From assembly GCA_030141605.1 (NCBI GenBank), contig JAQGDQ010001783.1, positions 1 through 25,673 of the forward strand: 25,673 nucleotides of DNA. Direction: 5' to 3'. The translations under genes and the position numbers were made by a program. The notes below the pieces were generated by a model, which saw only the letters and a list, made by a program, of their open reading frames with translations, had not been told where the DNA came from and did no database searches. This stretch comes from Tubiluchus corallicola (lineage: Eukaryota > Priapulida > Priapulimorpha > Priapulimorphida > Tubiluchidae). This document shows positions 12,501 to 24,500 of this stretch, piece after piece (position 1 is the first letter of the stretch; each line of letters begins with the position of its first letter).

Positions 12501-15500
12501 GCTGATACCCTTACCTTTTCATAGCCAGCTCTGGCTAGGTCAGAAATGTACTTGACATTTTTATTTTCCAAAGCAGAATTGTATACTTCTCTTGCTTTGT
12601 TTTGTGCATCATCCATGTAGCGGCTGTACTTTGAAATGGCTTCAGATGAAAGAGAAGTCAGTTTTTCCTACAAAATGAAGAACTAAAATGTTTATTACTC
12701 TTACAGGCATGAAATAAGCATCCTGTTAAAAAAATCCAATAACAGTTGGTCAATAAAAGTAATTCACTCTTTATATAGTAGCAAATGTTCTAATTCCTTC
12801 TGCAGAGGATTACTAAAACTCTAGAACAATAAATTCAACTGAAAAAAAGAAGTATAAAACTTCAGATTGTGAAACGGTAAAACAAAATGTAGATGATAAT
12901 GACGTACGTCACAGTAATTTCCCCATACATGTAGATATTTTCTGCATATATTCATATAGCATCAAAGCAGCCAAAAGTAAATATCATTTACTGTCGTTTA
13001 CCTGGCCGGTATAATAAATATCTGTCGCAGCATTCCAGTAACCTCTCCTAGCTGAATAGAACCCATCGTACGCATTGTACCAGTGTCTTTGTGCTTTCTT
13101 CACATATCTGTGTCCAGTTATTTTCTCTGCCATTGTGAAATACTTGTCTGAAATCAAATTACATTAATTTAGTTACAATAAAATCTATTATAAGATTTAG
13201 TCCATAACTGTTGAAGTAGTGCGAGATTTAATAATGCTGTTAAGCGTACAAAGTGAAATCTCGGTTTTCAAAATTGCATTCTGTTCAAAAATCTGGACAT
13301 TATATTATGAAAAAAGAAATTATCACACACCTTGCAATTAAGTAAAATGAAAAAATGGAATCAGTAAAAACAGAAGTTGTCGTATCAACTCATATACTAT
13401 TAGAAACTCATAAAAAGACTGTTAAATAATAAAACAATTTGCAATAAATTTCAGCAGTTATTAGTGACTATTGGAAACATGGAAAAAATAAACGTACCAC
13501 TCAGTGAATTTTTGATATCAGACATCTTTGTACTGAGATTGCAGAAGAAATCTTTGATGCTAGAAGCAAAAGTACGTAGACCCCTCTCAATGGTACGTGG
13601 AAGATTTCGCAATGAAGTCTGAAAGTAAATGTGACTTAAACATTCTACATTGTGCCAATGTCAGTTGCTAATGTGCAATTTCTGAACTTACCTAACTATT
13701 TAGCACTTAACAGCATTCTAACTGCATATGCTGTTTTTATTGTTTTGTTTCAAACGTTATCAGATGGCAGTACCTGCACGGGTGTGTCTAGGAAAGCCTG
13801 TGGACTCATTATATCATTATATGTGAAGTGGGAAAGTTGTAAAGTCATATGACAGAACTTATCTATCACCAAACAAACAAGATGGGTGAAAGAATTTTTC
13901 TTATTACAAGAATACTGCAAAAAGTAGTTGTTTTTCAATAATATGATAAAAAAAGCAAGAAAAGTACAGCTGGTGGCCAAATTACACATAATGCAAACTA
14001 TTTTTTTTCAAATAGGTACTATTTAAGTTGTTTCATTGCAGCAGAGAAATTAGCTGAAACCTCAACGGTAAGTGCTGTGTATTCTGTTCAAGAGAATGGA
14101 CTAGTTTTTGCAAATTTAAATTTTTGCCCATAACTTAAACTGCAGCTTGGAATTATCATTATAAACAAAACTATAGTGGGATTTGTTTGGCTTGATAAGT
14201 TCTACAAAGTGGTATAAAGTTTGTATGTCTAGAGCATTTCAAAGAAAATATACAGCCATTTAAAAAGTGGGCATTTTTGAAGAGTCATTAGAGAAATCCA
14301 TATTTTTTATGCAGAGTTTCTAAGGCCCATTTCACAGTGAGGATGCAAAGAAAAATGACGGCACGAAATTGCTGCGAGAAAATTAAAAAATTTTCAGAAA
14401 ATTTCGATTTTTCTCAAAATCCCACGCAGCAAGAAAGTTCATTTCACAGTGAAATTGCACTTTTTTCCACGTGTCCAGTTAGGTGCAGATACTTTGCGAG
14501 TTTTATACTGTATAACCATGCCTAAATTAAGTAACTTGCCGTAATTTTTCATACACAAAATACAATTAAAAATGTTAGTCAGTGTAATGTCAGACCTGTT
14601 TTTTTTAGTAAAGTTCTACTAAACACTTCAAAATATGAAAATATACATGTGTGTCTTATTTTTCTTTTTCAGGAATATAGCCATCGATGTTACTAAAAAA
14701 TAAAATCGTCAGTCTGCTAAAAGAGAGATTAAATCTTAGAATTTTATGCTGAAATGTGTTAATTGTTGTTCGTTAAATAAGAAAGAAGCAATTGAGTAGT
14801 TAAACTCAAGACTGAACACAGCGAGGATTACTCACAAAAAAGGAACATGCAGCATCATTTCTATTGAGGGGAAAATTCCTCACAAGGAGGACGCATAGCT
14901 TCTAGCTGGCAGCAAAATTCCTTATGAGGAACTGGATGAGAAATTTTACTGCACATCCTCAGAAAATGAAGTGAAATGCACCATAGAAAACAATGTGTTC
15001 CATTTTCGCGAGGAATGCTGCAAGGAATTTCTTCTCGAGGAGATTTGCAGCTCGTCCTCACTGTGAAATGGGCCTAAGTGTTACGCAGAAGTAAAATGCT
15101 CTAATTAACATCAACAATAAGATTTTGCACATGGGCATAACAATGATGTTACACGATATATAATAATTAAATTTTACACTCACTGGAAAGTTCCTCTCAA
15201 CATAAGATGCTAAATTGAACATGCCATCATAGACACATCTGGCATAATATCCAGCTCGTTCAACAGCAGGCTCTAGCAGCTCCACCAATTTTTCATATCT
15301 AACAGTATTACAAAAACATTATTAAAAACTCAAATGATTTTTATTTGCATTTGTTTCTACTGTATCAAAAATACAACTTCACAAAACATAAATAATAGAA
15401 ATGTTCTTACAAGCGATTCTGTCCTTTAGATAAGAAAACAACATACAAATTCTCTGCTTTTTTACATATCTTCCATCCTGACAATTTTCCCACTTTTCTT

Positions 15501-18500
15501 AGTATTCACTTTATACAAGTGATCAGGCACTAAAGGGTTTTTTCGTGTTGAAAGAAACAAGATTAAATCCTCAGCTCCACACTATGATTAGAGCACCCAA
15601 ACTGTCATATGGTGCATGCTTGACAAAGATTATTCACAATTTGGCCAAGCACACTGGCAAACACGTGCCAAGTGCAAACATACAGCTAGTTTCAAAAGCG
15701 AATGACTCGGATCACTCGTTAATCATTGTAATCCCCTACATTCTCTAAAGATTTGTTCGTACTAAATGTGCTGTTAGGTATCCATTAGCCAATGTCTTTT
15801 AACATATAAAAATGATACGATTTGCCAGGGTATAAAAAATAATACCTTTGTTCAGCCTGGTCTTTCACAATAGAGTATTGTTCTGATACAACGTCAGACA
15901 TTTTATTGTACTGCTCCTGCACCACAGGATCTAATTTTTCCACATACCAGTTCTTTGCATCTGAACCATACATGTCAATTTGTCTCATCGCGTCATCGTA
16001 AGTGTCACTCAAATCATGGAGTCCTGCAGAAACTTTCTTCTCTATTTTCCTGCGAGGTAAAAGTTTTCATTGCATTTAAAATAAACTGTTTCCACCTACA
16101 TCTAATTACAGCAACACTGCATCAATTTAGTTTATTTAATAAATTTATTAATTTAATTTTATTTGACTTAAATATTTTATTAACTAATTAATTTACAAAT
16201 TATAATTTATAATTAATTTACTTACTAATTACTAATTACTGTTACTAATTAATTAATTTATTTTTTATTTAGCTTTATTAAATTAAATAAAATTTGTGGC
16301 AAGTCCAGACCAGTCAGTATCAAGATTGTTTACCTTATCCCAAAGACAGTATGAACTGTGCATTCCTGGAAAAAAGCACTTAGTACTGCTCTCTCTCTTA
16401 AGAAGTGACAAAAATTGTTAAAAAAGGCTCACACATTGTCTTTGAATACGTTCAAAAAAGTACTAATTACTACTCTATTAATAATAAAGGGTTAAGACAT
16501 TGTTAAAAAAGCCCATATAAAGGTGCTGGCTTTCATTATGTTCATTGTTTACACAAAGAACAAACATTTTATCTGAGACAACTAATTCTAATAATGCAGT
16601 TTACCGGACAGATTTTGCTGCCTTGTCGTATGCATCCCAATTGAAGTCCATAGTACGCAAGTGCTGTGTGTTATCATAATACATTGCTTCCAAATCATCA
16701 GACATTTCACTCACTATGACACCGGCCTCATTGTACAATGCTGTAATCTGGAATGTTGGAAAAGGTACAAGAGTCAGATAATAATTTTAAAAAAGTGCAA
16801 TAATAATATTCTATATGAAAATATCCAGTTTTAAACTGTAAGTGGTTCCTGTCAATCTATTGTAAATTACGTATGCATACATTTAACTTGTTAAACTGAT
16901 GTAGGACTAGTTTTTTGCTTCTTCGCCTATTTAGTAACTTTTGCATGAAACTGGTGACATTGGTGGTGTCACTCAATTCTAACATGCTCGTTTACCACCC
17001 AGGAGGTTGTGGGTTCAAATCTCGAACGAGTCATACCAAAACCTTGAAAAATGGTACCACAGATTCTTTGGCCAAGCACACGTGTTTATCGAAGTAACGT
17101 GCGGGTAATAATAATCGGGACCACCTTGGAAATAAGTATGGAATTACTTAAGGTGTTATCCTTGGACTACGTCCTAAACGAAATTATTATATTGGTAGAT
17201 TGTGCTTAGTTAACAAAAGACAACATTTACCATTGGCCTGGAACCTTGTGTTTCCACGTCAATCTGGTATCTGCGTGATTCTATTTCTCTCCTGACATTT
17301 CTAATGGCTGCATCCCAGTTTACACCACTGTCAAACGTCCTGTCCAACTCATTCTGTAATTGAAATAAAGGAAATGAAATTACCTTATAACCATGGCCGG
17401 ATTATAACCTTTTGGGCTCTTGGGTTAATGAAACTAAGGATATTTTTTACCCGTGATATATTTTAGCCACATTTGCACAGCTGCAAATTCTTTAAGCTAA
17501 AATGCCTGTATTTTGTTGGTAAATAAAAATATTCTTTAAAAAATACCACTATTTTACTATTTATTGCAAGCAAAATTAACACATATTTCAAAACAACCGT
17601 AGTGAAAAAACTGACTTTTTTTACCAAATGTTACCAAAACTTGCAGGGCCCTAAGTTGCAGCCTATAGATACACAATCGATACACAATTGAGTCGTGTTT
17701 ACAATAATAAAAAATGAAATTATAACAGTACAGATTGTTAAAAAGTACTCTAAAGTAAAAATCCTAGAAGATGAATTCCTTTAGTTTGCAACAAGCAGAT
17801 AATTCACCTAGGCAGTGTTAGCGAATTCACTGCTGATACGTATTTTCCAACAAACAACACAAAAATACTCTCTGTAATTATTTAGTTGTTTTACTGTTCA
17901 AAATCCAAAGAAAATTGGACATTGCATTTCGATACACTGGTATCCAGTAGCGACCTGTAGTTAAAATTACTGGGGGTGGTGCTTCAGAAAATTTTTAGTC
18001 ACTGTTTTATTGCTGTGTAAAACAAAACAAACATGTGTAATTTGTAATTGCAATTTTAAACAAACAAACACAGGAAAATTTATGCATGAACTTGATACAA
18101 ACAAAAATTTTTTGCTTACAAATAGCCTAAATAGCCACAGTTCAATAATATATCAGTATGCAGTTTTTAAGCACGTGATAACTGGTAACAAACTGTGTGA
18201 GCAGCAGTACTTTTTCTAAGTAGCAGTGCAGTGTACAGCATGTTATCTGAGACATTTACGCATGGCCACATGTGCAAAACAGTATTGCCCTCACATGTTC
18301 TGATTCCATACAAGTATAAAGAAAGAACTAAAGAAAAACCTTATTATATTTGATATTATCGATAATATTGAAAGAAAATAGGGAGTTGTTGCAGTTCCAC
18401 ATTACCTATACACGAGCCACCACTGCTGGTAATGTAGCTCATCAATTCAAAAGTGCAAGCGTAACGAACGCGTTACTACTTTAGCAATTATGGGAAAACA

Positions 18501-21500
18501 TAATTAAGTTAATTACCGAAACTTGACTGTAAAGGTCTGGCTTCCAATGCAAGTGACCATGTAAAATGTGCGACGTGTTCAGGCGTGTTTCCGCTACGAC
18601 ATAATCTTCAATGCGATTATATCTTCCTCTATGGTATGAATGCACCTTCATTGCAGTACTGTTCACGTAACCACCCTCGATTACAAATACATCCTCCGGT
18701 CTTTCTGCAGTGCAACAAAAGTAAAAATAATAAACTCGGCTTGTTTAACTCACTGGTAATACATCCAGCTTTCTGTTCCAAGTCATAAGTTATGTAAAAT
18801 GGCAGGATAATATTAAAAAGTTAACTATGGTAAATGGTACCATCTAACTGATTCATCATACACGTGGATATATTGAAGGCAAAAACAAGAACTCATGTAA
18901 CTTTGTTTAATGTCAGGTTCACTGCAAATAGTACAATTACAAGTTATAAGTTCAGCCTGATTAACTTGCTGGCCATTGGGAAATTGCACTTTTTACACAA
19001 TATTGGTTTTAATTTTGTTACAATGAGTACTTCCAGGTAAAAACAGCCAATGGATCTATTAAGAGGGATTCTTAAGCTCTGTAACGATCATATTTTTGTG
19101 TCAAGACCATGCTTCAACTTTGTGCGTTTTTGTTAAATTTATAAGTGTTTTGCGCTGTTCTGTTCAGTATATGAAGCATTTTTCCTGGGGTACCGATGGA
19201 TTTTTCTCAAGTAGTTAAATTATTTGCTACTCAACAAAAACAGCCAACATCATCAAATAGCTAATGAAATATCCAACCGGAATATATTATTTACGCAGAT
19301 GCAGGACACAAACTTTTTCTGCACTAAAGATATTTGTAAAAAATTGTGTAAAATTTCATGCACAGCCATAGCTCAGCTGAAACAATAGGTTGCCATGGTG
19401 TTTGTGACAAGCAGCTGCTATGTGCATTGTCCTGCTGTAGCTTCTAACATCACACTGCCAGAATGGGCATTGCTAAAGTTGGCGTTGCTATGGCAACTGA
19501 GCAACTTTTTGTCTGCCATCTAGGGGCGAGTTAAAAAACAATGCAATTGCACTACTTTACAATCGTGTGTATTATACTGTTAGTTAAAAAAATAACGGTA
19601 ACAACCTTAACAGAATGGGTACAAGTATATAATTGCAATTATACCAATTGTTTAATAACTTACCTAAATGAATGTAAACACTTTTCTTAAATCAGTTGGC
19701 AACTAACAATATCATTAATTAGCTAAATTACGACTGTAATTCCCAGAGTGTTTATATTATTTTTAACAATTTTTACCAATTGCAGATAATGAGTTGGAAA
19801 AAGAAAGGAGTTTTGTGGACTAGTCAGGTGGTAAAAGGTTTTTTAACCATAATTTAGTTAATTAATGAATGCAAACTCACCAGTGTCTTTTACAATTACA
19901 ACTTTGACATTTTTCAAAGGCGACAACGTCACCTCGCCATCCAAACTCATCACTTTGTAGCCGCTGCGACTTGTAGCCGATAAAACGTAACTATGACCAT
20001 CTTCTGTATCAACTTCATCCAGATAGGCTATAACCGTCCAATCCTTTACTGGGCTTTCAATCTGAAAAACAGAAAACATTCGCATTCTCCATTTTTCTTT
20101 TAATTGTGGTAACGAAAGTCATTAAAACTTTTGAGAAAGCCTGACAAGCAGCTTCTATGCAGGGTCAAGGTAATTAAGCTATAAGGTCACAAAAATTTGA
20201 TCATACAAGTTAACAGAACAGGTGACCTGTAGTGAAAAATGTAAAATCACGTCTCAATCTGTTTACATCTATTTAACAGCACCCATGAAACTTAGATCTT
20301 ATCCCTACTCATTCATAATGAGAAAAGAAGCTATGATTACTAGCATAATAATTGACAGAAACCAAACAACAAAGTAGAGTTAATATAGAAAAAGGCCACA
20401 AAATATTTACGCAAACACTATGCAGGGTTCCCACGGAATTTTGAAATAAATTTCCATGACTTTCCCCTGACCAAATATTGATTTTCTATGACCAAGATAA
20501 GCAGAAATTGTATTACCAGTACACACATTCAAACATTTTTGTGTATGGACATTCATACATATACTGATATATAATGTGTTGGCACAGTTGCAGTAGTGCT
20601 AACAAAATTACACTAATCACATTAAATAATCTTTCTTAATCCAGTCATTATTTTTGAAAACAGAAATTGAAACTGGGAACCTGCCATAGCAAAATTTTAT
20701 TTGAACACGAATCGCTGAAATATATGTTTGGAAAAATATCGGTTCACGGTGATTATTTTTGCAACCCATTCCAATTTCCCCAACTTTTCACCCCATTTTC
20801 ATTATTTTAACTGACTTTTATCAAATTATCTTTTTGCCTGACTTTTCCATGACTTTCCAGGATAGCCTGTATTTTCAAGAATATTCCATGACTGTGGGAA
20901 GCCTGACTATGGGTGCAATAAACAAATTAAATGGAAGAATTGATAGAAAAGTTGAATGAGACATTACCTCGAACTTTAGTTCATTTGCAGAATAATCTAC
21001 ATGACCCAGCAGACGGAGTTTTCTTTCCTCACCAGTAGTAAGTCTGTACGATGCTTGACCACTCACTTCAACTAGATCTGGACTTGCATAACCATATCCC
21101 AAGATTCTTCAAACAATATATTTGTCAATAAAGCACAAACTTGTTTTCATAGGAGCATAAGACAAAATAGAATCATTAAAAAATCCAATGTTTAATAATA
21201 AAATGTTTGTTAATATTGATTTGCTAATACGCCGCTTAATAGACTCACTTTGTGACCGAAGTGTTTAAACACAGTTAACCAACTGAACCTATTAACCGAT
21301 GGGTGCTGTATTACAGGTATAGAAGGATGGGTCACCAACTTACTATGCACTGCAAAGGTTTTTAATGAATTTTAGAAACGAAGTAATGCCTGAATTCCTT
21401 TGTACAGTTAAAAATTAAAAAATATTTCAAAATAATAATTTATATAAGTAAATTAGCAATAAATTAAAAAGCATACTTTTCTAAATCACACAAGTCTGTT

Positions 21501-24500
21501 TATTTCCAAAAATTACAAAAATTCCTTCAAAGTTGGCTGCTTTATTTTATCGCGAATAAGTTGGCCCACAAAGTTCTCGTAATTATAAAAACATTGAGAA
21601 TCTGTTGTTCAATGATGCATAAGTTCTCATAAAATACTTAGTGCTTGGCATGCTTAAACTGTTGATGGTGCCCATGTTTCCCCACAGCTTCGTCTAAGCT
21701 CCCGATTGCTATGGTGACATAAATACTGTACTGCACCTGCATCCCTGGCATAACAGTAACATCTAACTGATTAAACTTTCTGGCAAAAACAACCAGAGAT
21801 TCAAAAGCAAACCCCTAAGCAACCGATTAAATGTTTAACTTCCAGGAACTCTTGGGTAACAATGTTAATTGCAGTCAACGGGCAGGTCAAAGCAAACCAT
21901 TAGGCTAGTATATTGACGCATGACAAATGTTTCTGTTTACAAACAAAACAGTACTTAACATGATTGCTTCTATGTATATTATAGGACAACAGCCAACTAA
22001 GATGATATAAAAGTCATAAAAGCTTATTAGTTACAAGAAAATGTCTTATTGAAGCATGTGAAGCAAAAATATTGAGTCTATTATGCGGAGTTATTTGAGT
22101 CAATTACCGACAGTTTTATGTACATTATAATAGAAGTGGCCCATACCAGGCATTTTTGAGTCAATTAAGCAATTGAGTCTATTAAGCAGCGCCTACTGTA
22201 TCCTGAAAAACAGGGCAAAACATTTTTTACAGCATTAATTCCTATTTATTTTTCATTGTGCAAAAACTGTAAATGCTATACAAAATTAATAATACCTGAT
22301 ATGTAAATTAGTTGCTGGATGATTTGCAGTCATATCAACAGTGTAATTAGTGTTGCCGTACTGCTTCCTGTTGTAGATTCCAAATTTCAGGGAAACATCA
22401 TTATGTTCCCCGTGAGCATAGGACAAGGTACTCTCATACAGGAATGGAATTGGTCTATCCCAGTCATTGAAGCTCAGCTTAGAGCTCATAACTATATCCT
22501 GCAATAAGAAATCATCAAAACACTGATGAAGAAATAAAAGTAGCTTGTTTCAAGTTGTCATTGCTTTACCTGATCTAAGCGTGCCTAGCTTCCTATCAAA
22601 CACGAACTTTGGAGCTTAGCACACGGTTATTTATGAATTAATAGAGTAAAAGTTAAAAGAAAATATAAAATCACTTCTGACCACTAACTATTAAGTTATA
22701 GTATCTTACAAACCAATAAACTATTATTATTATTCTCTTGGAGCTGTTAAGTCGCCTGTAATAGATTTTCTGTGCCATTAGTAAAGTAAAATGTGGCACA
22801 TTCCTGTAATAATCTATTCATACAATATACATATACATACGGGTATATGTATTTCCATACAAAAATTAAATTATGATAACTTCTCACAAGAACTTACCTT
22901 TTGCAGCTCGGGGTGTTTAAAAATAATCTTTGTGTTGTACTCGGGTTCCGACTCCCAACTCGTGGAGATGGTCACAGATGTTTTCTTCCAATCATCTCTA
23001 TCGTAATCCCACCAGAACAAAGCCGTGTGTGTTGCTTCATAACTTGATGTAACACGGTTCAGTTGAAGGTCAACAGTCCGAGACGGCAGGACCAGCTATA
23101 AGTATTGTAAATATTGTAAGCCAATTATATATGTAAATATTACTAATGTACTGTGTGTGTGTGTTGCGTTAATGTACTATTTATGTACAAATAAATAATA
23201 AATAATACTAATAATAATAATAATATTAGTTTGCAAATCACAGCTTTAATTATCTTTATTTATTATAATTTCAAGATTGCTATTAATGATGCTACAAGTC
23301 CACAACTAATTAAATTTTGATTATAATGATCTTATCATTATGGTTATTATTACTAACGACACACAGTAATTTCAGGCTAAAAATTAACCAAAATGAAAAA
23401 AAGCTAGAATCGCTCTAGTGTGAGCGATCTAACATAGGAAAGGCCAAATTTGGTTGGCCAGCTGCTATCGAGAGAACTCTGGACTGCTTTGATCTCTGGG
23501 GAGTAAGGTTCTCCAGTCGTCTAAGGCAGTTGCCTTGCAAGCATAAAGTCCAAGTTCAAATCTAGTGTGTGTTCTAGATTTTTCACGTTTCTTTTCATTC
23601 AAGTTTGATATCAAAACTTAATTAATTGTGGGTTTCTACCATCATCTTTAAATATCTATACTTTGACTTAATAACCAAAATAAGTAAAGTTGTCATGAAT
23701 AGTACCTTTGTATCGATGTTGTATTCTGTATCCAAGTACAGAAACTCAACTGCATACCCAAATTTTTTACCTAGCAGTTTGTTCCATTCATAATCAAATT
23801 GATGTGTAAATCTTCCTGGCGCCTTGTCAAAACTAGTCTGCATTGTCACCTGTGCGCAAAAAAGTGTTTATGAATAAATGCAAGAGATTAACAATTTTAT
23901 GAAGAAGAATAAAGTTTTCTCGGTAAAATATAAATGCTGAGCAATACTTAAGTGGCTTACGTGATGATCCGGACAAGTTGTTTCAATAATTATGGAATGA
24001 CTTGTAACATATTTGTCACTTTTATCCTCGTACGTCAACACAACATCAGACTTCTCCCTGCCACTTTCTAACCATTTCACTGTTAAAAACAAAATAAAAT
24101 ATGTGTGCATGCAAACCAAAGCCATCCACAAGTTTCGGCATAGTTAAAAATATGTTATAAATTTTTTTCTTTTTCATTAAAACAAATGGTAAATATATTG
24201 ATTCTAACATCAAATTATCAAGAAAATGTTCAAGACATACTAAAAATTAAATTTTATAACCCCATTTTTTGGCTAAAAACTAGTATTGAAATTATCAAAA
24301 ACTTATATTTTCGAACTCTGATAGTAGCTCGTGGAAGCAGTTATTTAGCTATGGGTTTTTTCTGTTTTTAAGCCCAGATCTTAGTCAGGAAAAGCTGGAT
24401 TTAAACATAACTTCAATGCAATCTTGCAAAGCCCATAGCAATCAGCCTTTTGTATAGCTGCAAAGTGTTTTGTAGAAGCGCCACAAAGAACAATGGCTAA

